Part shown: positions 1-10,263 of the stretch, in pieces
Position numbering within the stretch: position 1 is the stretch's first letter
How the letters are laid out: each line of letters begins with the position of its first letter
Assembly: GCA_964035775.1 (NCBI GenBank)
Contig: OZ038316.1
Span: forward strand, 30,969,142-31,033,141
Origin: Osedax frankpressi
Taxonomy: Eukaryota > Annelida > Polychaeta > Sabellida > Siboglinidae
Length of the DNA: 64,000 nt
Direction of reading: 5' to 3'
Position numbers and translations under genes: made by a program
Notes under the pieces: generated by a model
The model's input: the letters and a program-made list of their open reading frames with translations, nothing else
Database searches by the model: none
Told to the model about the DNA's origin: nothing

Positions 1-474
1 CTCTACTCACTACTCTACTCACTACTCTACTCTCTACTCTACTCTACTATCTACTGTACCCACTACACTACTCACTACTCTACTCACAATTCTACTCTAC
101 TTACTACTGTACTCACTACTGTACTCACTACTCTACTAACTGCTCTACTCTCTACTCTACTCTACTATCTACTATACTCACTACTGTACTCACTACTGTA
201 CTCACTACTCTACTCACTACTCTACTCACTACTCTACTCACTACTCTACTCACTACTCTACTCACTACTCACTACTCTACTCTACTCACTACTCAACTCA
301 TTACTGTACTCACAACTCTACTCACTACTCTACTCACTACTCTCTACTCTACTCTACTATCTACTGTCCCCACTACACTACTCACTACTCTACTCACTAC
401 TCTACTCTACTCTCTACTGTACCCACTACACTGCTCACTACTCTACTCTCTATTCTACTCTCTACTCTTCCAAT
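1..474. repeat. Pyrimidine-rich tandem repeat (CTACTCACTACT type)
   Basis: An imperfect tandem array built from CTACTCACTACT and CTCTACTCTACT words fills the left edge of the window. The plus strand is almost wholly C, T and A. It is cut by the window edge, so its full length is unknown. It lies downstream of CTR9 exon 2 in the transcription direction, so it may be part of the next CTR9 intron. No coding signal is seen. Confidence 0.9.
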
Positions 475-913
475 TACTTGTCAATCAAATGTAATGTTTT
501 ATTTATAAAATAAGATCAATGGTTAGTTTATATAATTTTTATATAATTTGGTATATTATTATATTAGTTATTATATATTATTATAATAAAATTATTATTA
601 TAATATAAATTAATGTATTTTTAATAATAGGTTATATTAATACAATGAATGTTTACAAGTCCTATTGGCATTGGATATATGATGTTTATTTTTAAAATTC
701 TCAAGTAACAGCTCGAAAATGCAAGTCACTCGAATGAATGGTATACACTACTAGGGAAACTACTTAATAAAGTAAATCTGTGGAAAACTCTACTAAGTAG
801 GAGGTAGATTAACATTGAGTAGAGTGGAATATTTAAGAAATTTAGATTAAATATTCTATCCAGCGCTCGACTAGGGTATTCGAATAGATTTGAGAAGTTG
901 AGTAGAGTAGTGC
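475..913. other. AT-rich spacer without recognised gene
   Basis: AT-rich sequence between two simple arrays. I see no exon with splice sites and no RNA gene. It probably belongs to the CTR9 intron that leaves the window on the left. Confidence 0.5.
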
Positions 914-1062
914 AGTATTGCAGTAGAGTAGAGTAGAGTAGAGTAGAGTAGAGTAGAGTAGAGTAGAGTAGAGTAGAGTAGAGTAGGGCAGGGTAGAGTA
1001 GAGTAGAGTAGAGTAGAGTAGAGTAGAGTAGAGTAGAGTAGAGTAGAGTAGAGTAGAGTAGT
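914..1062. repeat. GAGTA pentanucleotide microsatellite
   Basis: About 28 near-perfect copies of GAGTA (TACTC on the minus strand). It begins about 50 bases downstream of the CTR9 exon 2 donor on the sense (minus) strand, where it reads as pure pyrimidine plus A. Open frames spelling STLLY repeats are a by-product of the repeat. Confidence 0.95.
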
Positions 1063-1113
1063 GAAGAGTAAGATGCGAGGGACACCAAGGCTAGGCAGAT
1101 TAAAAGGGCTTAC

Positions 1114-1212
1114 CGCTAGGGTGACCCAAATATGCAAGGGAGCCTGTTCTTGTTTCAAAATGCTCAATACTTCTCCGCCATCGGGTAATTGCTCCAAATC
1201 CAATTCGATGAT
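1114..1212 (-). CDS. CTR9: CTR9 exon 2
   Basis: Thirty-three codons between a TTCCTTACAG acceptor and a GTAAGC donor, phase 0 at both ends. The product begins IIELDLEQLP and ends APLHIWVTLA, aligning without gaps to the conserved N-terminal segment of CTR9 just before the first TPR. Confidence 0.92.
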
Positions 1213-1338
1213 CTGTAAGGAACGCAAAGTTTAGATGTCGTTAATACAGTAAAATGATGTAGCAATCAATATCTATTTTAATGGTCATTTTTATTGTTAA
1301 GCATTCTTAAATAATATACTAAACTTTATATTATATAG

Positions 1339-1391
<53 letters not shown>

Positions 1392-1430
1392 TATATATAT
1401 ATATATATATACTATATATATATATATATA

Positions 1431-1470
<40 letters not shown>

Positions 1471-3819
1471 TATATATATATAAATATACAGTGAGCTTAC
1501 TGATTTTATAACATATTTAATAGAATTTAGAAATTCCCAAATTAATTTTTTTTCAGGATTTGTCCATCAAAATTAGATTCAATGTAAATTTTATATAAAT
1601 ATTATTATAGATAATGAATGTTTGTAAAACTTTTGCAAATTACAAAATAACTTAAACATTAATAATATATACAGAATGAAATATATTAAACTATATTAAT
1701 GTTATCTTAAGATATAAGTATATAAGTATAAGTACTATGCCAGAGTTGTGTTAATATCTGGTTATGTCATGAAACATGTATGAAAGCAAATGAAATTAGT
1801 TAAATGTTATACAGATTTAGCATATCATATCTAGGGTATCTTTGTGTGTATCTATATTCATATTTATATTAAGTTTTATACAGTAATTCATAATAATTTT
1901 ATGAATTATGATGCTTTCTGGATATTAGATTTATGTAATTTTACACAGGTAAATACAAATAATATAATATAGTGTTAGTTAATATATAGTATGAAGTAAG
2001 TGGATTACTAAATGCACATTGTAGATTATACTTGCACATAATAACGTTAAAATACAATAATAACTATATAATATTAGTAGGTCATACTTATCTACTTTGA
2101 GATTCTATAATTACTCTATAATTATAAGAGACATTCGTAATAGTAGATCATATCCGTGTAATGCTCTAGGCCATATTAGTGTAATGCTCTGGGTCATATT
2201 AGTGTTTATTCTGTAGGCTATATTAGTGTAATGCTCTAGGACATATTAGTGTAATGCTCTAGGCCATATTAGTGTAAATTTCTAGGTAATATTAGTGTAA
2301 TTATCTAGGCTATATTAGTGTAATGCTCTAGGTCATATTAGTGTAATTATCTAGGCTATATTAGTGTAATGCTCTAAGTCATATTAGTGTAATGCTCTAA
2401 GCCATATTAGTGTAATTCTCTAGGCTATATTAGTGTAATGCTCTAGGTCATATTAGTGTAATTCTCTAGGCTATATTAGTGTAATGCTCTAGATCATATT
2501 AGTGTAATACTCTAGGTCATATTAGTGTAATGCTCTAGGTCATATTAGTGTAATTCTCTAGGCTATATTAGTGTAATGCTCTAGGTCATATTAATGTAAT
2601 TCTCTAGGCTATATTAGTGTAATGCTCTAGGTCATATTAGTGTAATACTCTAGGCTATATTAGTGTAATGCTTTAGGTCATATTAGTGCAATGCTCTAGG
2701 TCATATTGCTATTATATTCTAGGCCATATTAGAGAAATGATTTAGGTCATATTAGTGTAATGCCCTAGGTCATACTAGTGTAATTCTCTAGGCTATATTA
2801 AGTAGGTTTAAGGCTCTATGTCATGTTGGTATAATACTCTAGATCATATTAGTGTAATGTTCTAGGCCATATTAATGTAATGCTCTAGGTTATGTCGGTT
2901 TAAGGCTCTATGTCATGTTGATGTAATAACATAGGTCATGTAATCGTGTGTAATCGTAGCTTGGCAAATAAAAAATAAATATCGTCAGAATATTAAAAAA
3001 ATTACATAGCGTTAGTTCATCTTTTATACCTGTTATATAACTGTGCAAATATAATTTTGTAATACCGTAGTACATGCGCATACATTTTCTATAGGAAAAA
3101 TCAGATCTACATTATTATACCGTACTCGTGTATTAAAACCACACAAATGTGAGTATTATAATAGCAGAGCAATTGAAAGTACTCAAGATAATAAGTTATA
3201 CACTACTGATTTGCAATTTACATATTATTTACATATTACATAATCATGTATATTATCACCATATATATCACCACTGTTAGCTAATTCTATAAGTAACCTA
3301 GACATAATGATGTAAATAACTTTTACGCTAAGAATATTCTGTGTAGTGATCTAAGTAATCTAATCACCGATATACCAATCATAGTGCAGTACATCCATGC
3401 TCAACTAACGTTACACCACCAAATCCAATATTTTGTTTATAGCCCGTTTGTTACTTTTAATCGGACAATGAATTAATAATAACAGATAGATTTTTAAAAA
3501 GATTTATTTGAATAAATAAATATTTCATTAATTTATAAAAAATAATATATATGAGGTTTATGTATAATTTTACAATATTTAATTAGTTTATAAATTGTAA
3601 TCGAGTATAGCATTAATTAAAACATCAATAAATATCAACCTACTAAAATTATTACATATCTTACGATATTTTTGAAATTATTCATTAAGCATATACATTA
3701 TCGCTCAAATACAAATATATATTACAACATATTTAAGAAACAGGTATATTATAAATTTATTTCTAATATTAATACTTACTAACCTCATCTGTATCCCTAA
3801 GAGGAATTTCGAGAAGCAT
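1114..3819 (-). CDS. CTR9: CTR9, Paf1 complex scaffold subunit (5' part of gene, two exons)
   Basis: CTR9 is the TPR scaffold of the Paf1 complex, which travels with RNA polymerase II in the nucleus and supports elongation and histone H2B ubiquitination. Only the first 45 codons are here, in two exons joined in phase 0: exon 1 starts [12 protein letters not shown] and exon 2 continues IIELDLEQLPDGGEVLSILK and ends HIWVTLA. This matches animal CTR9, whose N-terminus reads [20 protein letters not shown] and runs on to a SILKQE...LHIW stretch. The start ATG is the first codon of a short first exon, as in other animals. The donor of exon 1 is GTTAGT and that of exon 2 GTAAGC. The 2.57-kb intron holds a 23-bp minisatellite and TA repeats. 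TPR-encoding exons must lie beyond the left edge. Confidence 0.9.
1330..1485. repeat. TA dinucleotide repeat
   Basis: A (TA)n tract with regularly placed ACTATATA interruptions, inside the CTR9 intron. Prone to cruciform formation and slippage. Confidence 0.95.
1490..2142. other. AT-rich intron sequence
   Basis: Part of the CTR9 intron. No exon, transposon or RNA gene recognised. Confidence 0.5.
2143..2930. repeat. 23-bp minisatellite, core AGTGTAATGCTCTAGG
   Basis: About 33 diverged copies of a roughly 23-bp unit with core CATATTAGTGTAATGCTC and a variable position before CATATTAG (GGTC, GGCT, GGCC). Copies decay towards the right end. The array lies within the CTR9 intron between exon 1 and exon 2. 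Confidence 0.9.
2931..3783. other. AT-rich intron sequence of CTR9
   Basis: Unique AT-rich sequence between the minisatellite and CTR9 exon 1. No further exon with matching phase is seen. Confidence 0.5.
3784..3819 (-). CDS. CTR9: CTR9 exon 1
   Basis: Twelve codons, [12 protein letters not shown], from an ATG at 3819 to a GTTAGT donor in phase 0. Known CTR9 proteins begin with a few variable residues followed by EIPLRDTDE, so this start is well placed. Confidence 0.88.
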
Positions 3820-4893
3820 TTTTGATCGGACATATAATTTTTATTGTATAATATTTTTGTAAATAAGCGCCATACAAAGAAAATAGTAAATACTCGGCGT
3901 TGAGCATTGTATCTGTAAAGGTATATTAATTTGAATTTCGTGCCATTCTTTTTAATTTAGACTATTATGTAGACAATTTAGATATAATCGTTTTTATGAA
4001 TTAATTATATATAATATACATCTATATTCAGCAATAGATAATTCATACTTTTAATGTAATTTCATTTCTTAAATTCTATAAGATATCTAGCACCCATTTT
4101 GAAAAATAATTTGAAATTAATTTTACAAAGAATCAAATGTATATTGAATTGAACAATTTTATATTATTAATAAATATAATTTATATAAATCAAAGTAATT
4201 GTTATTTAAAAAATAATTGACTGAATAAATTGTATTTATAATTGATCAATTTTGGAATACCCGATGAAAACACATACAATTAATCACTCACAAAAACAAT
4301 GAATATAATTGCTTTGATTTTTATCCATATTTTTAATATTAGTCACTATATATTTTTAGTTATTATATTGTCATGTAATAAATTATTCTTATATGTATAT
4401 TTGCAGGTTTGAATATACTAAATACCTGAATTTATGTTTGGTAGCTGATCCTATCGCATATCGGACTATATATAATATGATATCATTTTCTATTGTATTG
4501 TAAGATATATATATATATATATCATGTATTTAATATGTTACACATATAATAGTTTTAATGTGATTTTCCAAGTGAATTCACTGCAAATAAGGAAGTGAAA
4601 TATAAAAGGTAACTTTTTTAAAACTTTCAACTATTATAATGTGTTAAATATTATTTGTATATGATATATGTATCATTGTACGTAATAAGATGTAATATCA
4701 TATAACCTGATATACCACTGAATCAACTACCAAACGTAGTGAATTCACTTACCGAAACCTACAAATAATATGTAAAATATTTTATATGTAAAATATTTAA
4801 TTTTATATCAATAAAATAACTAAAAATATATAATTATAATAATATAATACAATTTAATAATGTTCATAAATGTAATGATTTATAAAATCGTAG
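3820..4893. other. AT-rich 5' flank of CTR9
   Basis: AT-rich sequence upstream of the CTR9 start codon on the minus strand. It must contain the CTR9 5' UTR and probably its promoter, but no clear core promoter element can be singled out in such AT-rich DNA. Confidence 0.4.
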
Positions 4894-5151
4894 ATGAAAA
4901 GCAGCATTTTATTCAGTGAGTGTGGGCGTGGCTATTTTTACGAATTTTCATCTGATAATCTTCCACAATGTTTCATATGTAATTTTGTAAAATGCAGCTA
5001 ATTATTATTAATTAATGTATTAATGAAAAGCAGCATTTTATTCAGTGAGTGTGGGTGTGGCTATTTTTACGAATTTTCATCTGATAATCTTCCATAATGT
5101 TCCATATGTAATTTTGTAAAATGCAGCTAATTATTATTAATTAATGTATTA
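4894..5151. repeat. Tandem dimer of a 129-bp unit with internal inverted repeats
   Basis: Two head-to-tail copies of a 129-bp unit, 4894-5022 and 5023-5151, differing at only a few sites. Within each unit GATGAAAA pairs with TTTTCATC, and AGCAGCATTTTA near the start is nearly complementary to TAAAATGCAGCT near the end, so each unit could fold. The unit contains GTGTGGGYGTGGC, a GC-rich word in an AT-rich setting. It is not recognised as a known transposon. Confidence 0.85.
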
Positions 5152-6015
5152 CGATTACTTCGTTATCTAATTTCATTTGAATAATTTAATGATTTATTAA
5201 TAAATATTGATTATATATCAATTTTAATATAGGTATAGCTAATAATATTATTATAGCAGCTTCTAAAATTAGATGCTGGTGTTAAATTTGGATTTGGGGA
5301 ACTAAATCATAGGCTTTGTTATTGAAGCTGTATTTTATAAAATCAGTTTATTATTTTCAATTTACTATAATCATCTCGGAATACATTAAAATTTATAATA
5401 AACATATAAATTAATTAATTTTTATAATATATTCCTGATATTATATTTAATTATTAGATATTTATTAATTGTGATTGATAAATAATTTGTAATATTAGTG
5501 ATTGTTTTCTGTTTTTCATCATTGATAATTATTCAGTAATCGCTAATTAAAATTTGATGAATCATAATGGATGCAGAGGACATCCTATCACATGCTAACG
5601 TTGAAACCTGCTTTCACCAAACTTCTGGTTTTTCTATTTATTTCCAAAACCAACAATAATTTCGCTAGATTCTCTAACAGACCTCAATAATCTTCTATAA
5701 AATTATCCTCTCTAAGCATTATAGACCACCCCTAACCTCGTTAATTCCACTTAACCTGGTTTAATCCTTTTTATTTCCTCGTATCACCCTTTAATCTCTC
5801 CCTTCTCCTCTAATTACTCTATAAATCCCTCTATTTACCCTATAATCCCTTTCCAACTGCTCTAACCACCCTCTAATCCTTTAACCATAATCCTTACAAA
5901 TAACCTTCTAATTGCCAATCCAACTACAGCAGATATACACAATAACTCCTCTTCACACATCAACACTCACCAGTTGAAGAGAAAATCGACTCCACTAGTC
6001 AGTATATACTCTACT
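5152..6015. other. Intergenic spacer turning pyrimidine-rich on plus strand
   Basis: The first 400 bases are plain AT-rich DNA. From about 5660 to 5990 the plus strand becomes strongly pyrimidine-rich and degenerate (CTCTAATCC-like words), grading into the 17-bp array that follows. A short open frame at 5567-5659 is listed separately. Confidence 0.5.
5567..5659 (+). CDS. Possible small open frame or first exon, unrecognised
   Basis: A 30-codon ATG frame beginning MDAEDILSHANVETCFHQTS with coding-like composition in AT-rich DNA. A weak donor (TCTG/GTTTTT) lies inside it, so it could be the first exon of the plus-strand gene whose last exons are at 9018-9561; otherwise it is a chance frame. 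No homology is recognised. Confidence 0.22.
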   Translation: MDAEDILSHANVETCFHQTSGFSIYFQNQQ

Positions 6016-6016
6016 T

Positions 6017-8567
6017 CAATTCACCTTTAACTCACTTCCACCTTCAACTCACTTCCACCTTCAACTCACTTCCACCTTTAACTCACTTCCACCTTCAACT
6101 CACTTCCACCTTTAACTCACTTCCACCTTCAACTCACTCCCACCTTCAACTCACTTCCACCTTCAACTCACTCCCACCTTCAACTCACTTCCACCTTCAA
6201 CTCACTCTCACCTTCAACTCACTCCCACCTTCAACTCACTCACACCTTCAACTCACTTCCACCTTCAACTCACTCCCACCTTCAACTCACTCCCACCTTC
6301 AACTCACTCTCACCTTCAACTCACTCCCACCTTCAACTCACTCTCACCTTTAACTCACTTCTACCTTCAACTCACTCCCACCTTCAACTCACTTCCACCT
6401 TCAACTCACTCTCACCTTCAACTCACTCCCACCTTCAACTCACTCACACCTTCAACTCACTTCCACCTTCAACTCACTCCCACCTTCAACTCACTCCCAT
6501 CTTCAACTCGCTCCCACCTTCAACTCACTCCCTCCTTTAACTCACTCCCACCTTCAACTCACTCACACCTTCAACTCACTCCCACCTTCAACTCACTCAC
6601 ACCTTCAACTCACTCTCACCTTCAACTCGCTCCCACCTTCAACTCACTCCCTCCTTTAACTCACTCCCACCTTCAACTCACTCACACCTTCAACTCACTC
6701 CCACCTTCAACTCACTCACACCTTCAACTCACTCTCACCTTCAACTCACTCACACCTTCAACTCACTCCCTCCTTCAACTCACTCACACCTTCAACTCAC
6801 TCACACCTTCAACTCACTCCCACCTTCAACTCACTCCCACCTTCAACTCACTTCCACCTTCAACTCACTCCCACCTTCAACTCACTCCCTCCTTTAACTC
6901 ACTCCCACCTTCAACTCACTCACACCTTCAACTCACTCCCACCTTCAACTCACTCACACCTTCAACTCACTCTCACCTTCAACTCACTCTCACCTTCAAC
7001 TCACTCCCACCTTCAACTCACTCACACCTTCAACTCACTTCCACCTTCAACTCACTCCCACCTTCAACTCGCTCCCACCTTCAACTCACTCCCTCCTTCA
7101 ACTCACTCCCACCTTCAACTCACTCACACCTTCAACTCACTCTCACCTTCAACTCACTCACACCTTCAACTCACTCCCTCCTTCAACTCACTCACACCTT
7201 CAACTCACTCACACCTTCAACTCACTCCCACCTTCAACTCACTCCCACCTTCAACTCACTTCCACCTTCAACTCACTCCCACCTTCAACTCACTCCCTCC
7301 TTTAACTCACTCCCACCTTCAACTCACTCACACCTTCAACTCACTCCCACCTTCAACTCACTCACACCTTCAACTCACTCTCACCTTCAACTCACTCACA
7401 CCTTCAACTCACTCCCACCTTCAACTCACTCCCACCTTTAACTCACTCCCACCTTCAACTCACTCCCACCTTCAACTCACTCCCACCTTCAACTCGCTCC
7501 CACCTTCAACTCACTCCCTCCTTTAACTCACTCCCACCTTCAACTCACTCCCACCTTCAACTCACTCACACCTTCAACTCACTCCCTCCTTCAACTCACT
7601 CACACCTTCAACTCACTCACACCTTCAACTCACTCCCACCTTCAACTCACTCCCACCTTTAACTCACTCCCACCTTCAACTCACTCCCACCTTCAACTCA
7701 CTCCCACCTTCAACTCGCTCCCACCTTCAACTCACTCCCTCCTTTAACTCACTCCCACCTTTAACTCACTCCCACCTTTAACTCACTCCCACCTTCAACT
7801 CGCTCCCACCTTCAACTCACTCCCTCCTTTAACTCACTCCCACCTTCAACTCACTCACACCTTCAACTCACTCCCACCTTCAACTCACTCACACCTTTAA
7901 CTCACTCCCACCTTCAACTCACTCACACCTTCAACTCACTCCCACCTTCAACTCACTCACACCTTCAACTCACTCCCACCTTCAACTAACTCCCACCTTC
8001 AACTCACTTCCACCTTCAACTCACTTCCACCTTCAACTCACTCTCACCTTCAACTCACTCTCACCTTCAACTCACTCACACCTTCAACTCACTCCCTCCT
8101 TTAACTCACTCCCACCTTCAACTCACTCACACCTTCAACTCACTCCCACCTTCAACTCACTCACACCTTCAACTCATTCCCTCCTTCAACTCATTCCCAC
8201 CTTCAACTCATTCCCTCCTTCAACTCATTCCCACCTTCAACTCACTCCCACCTTCAACTCACTCACACCTTCAACTCACTCTCACCTTCAACTCACTCCC
8301 TCCTTCAACTCACTCACACCTTCAACTCACTCCCACCTTCAACTCACTCCCACCTTCAACTCACTCCCACCTTCAACTCACTCACACCTTCAACTCACTC
8401 ACACCTTCAACTCACTCACACCTTCAACTCACTCCCACCTTCAACTCACTCCCACCTTCAACTCACTCACACCTTCAACTCACTCCCACCTTCAACTCAC
8501 TCCCACCTTCAACTCACTCACACCTTCAACTCACTCCCACCTTCAACTCACTCTCACCTTCAACTAA
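6017..8567. repeat. 2.5-kb minisatellite, 17-bp unit TTCAACTCACTCCCACC
   Basis: About 150 copies of a 17-bp unit TTCAACTCACTCCCACC. The variable part is the three bases before the last ACC/TCC (CCC, CAC, CTC, TTC), while TTCAACTCAC is nearly constant. Blocks of several units recur in the same order, for example runs with CCC-TCC then TTTAACTCAC, which shows higher-order duplication. The plus strand is C-rich and lacks G almost entirely. It lies upstream of plus-strand exons at 9018-9561. Confidence 0.97.
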
Positions 8568-8649
8568 TTAGCAGTATATCACTTCCTATTTGTATTTTAG
8601 ATCCAGGCCATTTAGATTAATGGTTACTGCATAAATATAATTGATTCTA

Positions 8650-8885
8650 CTTCTGTGGTGTAATGGTGAAGGTGTTGGTTGCCAAGCAGTAGGTCAATAG
8701 GTCAATGGTTCTGTAATAATATACTGATGCGGTGAATTAATTTACCGGTTCATTTCACCCGAGATCGGCTTTATTGGAATTGTGGGTTATCCATTGATAG
8801 CTATGAAAGCTATGGTGAAGTTTCACTTCACCTAATTCCCTAGTATGGGACGGAAGGATTCCTCCGAATGTATACAATATAATAC
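8650..8885 (+). mobile_element. tRNA-like SINE
   Basis: The head resembles a tRNA gene: GTGGTGTAATGGTGAAGG looks like a pol III A box, followed by an anticodon-arm-like TTGGTTGCCAAGCAG, and GGTCAATGGTTC fits a decayed B box. A 150-bp body follows with small hairpins (GGTGAA...TTCACC pairs and GGGACGGAAGGATTCCTCCG). The right end dissolves into ATAATAGTAGTAATAA-type simple sequence, as SINE tails do. No clear target-site duplication was found, so the ends are approximate. It is not a functional tRNA because the acceptor stem is missing. Confidence 0.55.
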
Positions 8886-9017
8886 AATAATAGTAGTAAT
8901 AACTTTTGCTAACTGGTAGACTAAAATGGCAATTTTGTATACAATTCTAAATAATGAGTTCTACGATATCGCACGTATTGAAAGTGTCTGCATTTTGACG
9001 GCATGTCGTATACGCAG

Positions 9018-9080
9018 ATAGATGCCTTCACTTCGAAAAAGCTGTGCATCGCCGAAAGTGTCAAGTTGCACGAAGTCGCG
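9018..9080 (+). CDS. Penultimate exon of the Asn-rich gene (candidate)
   Basis: Twenty-one codons between a TACGCAG acceptor and a GTTAGA donor, the donor type seen twice more in this window. The same frame stays open for another 54 bases before a stop, so the exon end is chosen on donor match and phase, not proven. Confidence 0.42.
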
Positions 9081-9561
9081 GTTAGATTAGATTTGATACG
9101 GAAATCAATTTATCATCGCCTACGACTCTCTACCTTAGAGTAGAGTTGCGTAAGAAATAGGACATTTCAAGTTTATCATAATTAACGATATGTTTTCTTT
9201 TCCGGTATACTTTCGCCTTTTTTCTATATTTAGAATGATTGCATCTATTTCTATATTGTAGAACATGCCGGTTTCTGATAACAAATAAAATGCCGATTTA
9301 CAGATTTATCCTAATGACCTTCGACAACCAGCTGTCATTCAGACATCTGTTAGCAACAACAACAATGACAACAACAATGACAATAATGTCAACAACAATG
9401 CATTTACAATGAAACCGCAAGTGGCGCAACAATGCAATAAGCCAGGCAATCCGCTGACCAATGAGAAGGTGGTCAGTCCCTCCACCATCACCTCTAGCCA
9501 CCGGTTCAGCTGCAAACCGTGTTGGGACCCCTACCTCATCTACCACTCCGACATCTACTGA
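9018..9561 (+). CDS. Unrecognised plus-strand gene, last two exons, Asn-rich
   Basis: Two exons join in phase 0. The first encodes IDAFTSKKLCIAESVKLHEV plus one residue. The second opens IYPNDLRQPAVIQTSV, runs into an Asn/Asp stretch (about 14 Asn in 20 residues), then MKPQVAQQCNKPGNPLTNEK and a Ser/Thr-rich tail with SCKPCWDPYLIYHSDIY before TGA at 9559. A polyadenylation signal AATAAA follows at 9653, 92 bases after the stop. I do not recognise the family. Earlier exons should lie to the left, perhaps before the 17-bp array. Confidence 0.5.
9304..9561 (+). CDS. Terminal exon of the Asn-rich gene (candidate)
   Basis: Eighty-five codons plus TGA after a GATTTACAG acceptor. Most of the exon is more GC-rich than its flanks, and an AATAAA follows at a normal distance. 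A rival minus-strand frame covers the same DNA, but it reads the AAC repeat as a run of Val and Ile and lacks splice sites, so the plus reading is preferred. Confidence 0.52.
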   Translation: MYPNDLRQPAVIQTSVSNNNNDNNNDNNVNNNAFTMKPQVAQQCNKPGNPLTNEKVVSPSTITSSHRFSCKPCWDPYLIYHSDIY

Positions 9562-9652
9562 CCACCTTGGTCCAGTGTTATTGTTATGCCTCAATCTATT
9601 TAAAGCCAAACAACTCTTGGCTGCATTTTTATATTTTATTTATACGATTTTA

Positions 9653-9658
9653 AATAAA
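9653..9658 (+). terminator. Polyadenylation signal AATAAA
   Basis: Canonical hexamer 92 bases after the TGA at 9559-9561, in a T-rich 3' UTR. In AT-rich DNA the hexamer alone is weak evidence; its spacing from the stop supports it. Confidence 0.4.
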
Positions 9659-9661
9659 AAC

Positions 9662-10160
9662 GTAATGTTTTATTAATTTTCTCATGAATTGGACACATTA
9701 TGCCTGAAATACAATACACACTAACTTTAGGTCTAGTTTGGTACTTTAAACACGATGCTGATTATTTGCATCCTAAAACTTAACCATTGCACTCTTATTA
9801 GACTATTAAATAGCAGAAACATAACTTATGTAGCAATATCATAAGGTGAATAAGAAGAAATAGCAAAGAAATCTGCGAGTTATGGAAATATTATATTCTG
9901 CATAATAATTTACTACTTAATAACCAAACTTGATATCCAATGGACAAGTCAGTTTTTATTCAAAATGATTTTATGACTAAATAATGTAAATGAAAAAATG
10001 AAATATTTCGGAAATTTGATTGTTTAATATAATTGTTGAATCAAATAAAAAAAGTAAAGTATATTTATATCACAAGCTAAAGTAATGAACAAAATAACAA
10101 ACGTCTCTTAATACTAATAATAAACTAGATATCTCAAAAAGGTTTCTTCTTTTCAATACA
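9662..10160. other. Spacer between convergent genes
   Basis: AT-rich DNA between the 3' end of the plus-strand gene and the leftmost minus-strand exon. A terminal minus-strand exon may hide here, but no choice stands out. Confidence 0.4.
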
Positions 10161-10167
10161 GAATTAC

Positions 10168-10263
10168 CACGAGTCCATGATCTGTCAAGTTCGACATCTC
10201 CTCGTTTAACGATCTTATGACTGGCACATTCAGACTTGACAGAACTTTTAAATATACTGCCAA
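10168..10263 (-). CDS. Internal exon, unrecognised protein
   Basis: Ninety-six bases between a TTTGCAG acceptor and a GTAATT donor, encoding GSIFKSSVKSECASHKIVKR and GDVELDRSWTR. A plus-strand terminal exon could also be read here after a good pyrimidine tract, but it would be only about 15-18 residues long. Confidence 0.45.

Noticed and set aside
726-1088. Frame of STLLYSTLLYS repeats next to CTR9 exon 2
   Set aside because: A translation of the GAGTA microsatellite; the true coding part is the 99-base exon only.
6017-8567. A regular repeat-with-variable-part pattern resembling a CRISPR array
   Set aside because: The unit is 17 bp with only three variable bases and no spacers; this is a eukaryotic minisatellite.
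8650-8720. A functional tRNA gene
   Set aside because: No acceptor stem or T-arm pairing can be drawn; the tRNA-like head belongs to a SINE.
10132-10230. Plus-strand terminal exon after a strong pyrimidine tract at 10143-10162
   Set aside because: Its frames give only 15-18 residues, while the minus strand has a 31-codon exon with both splice sites.
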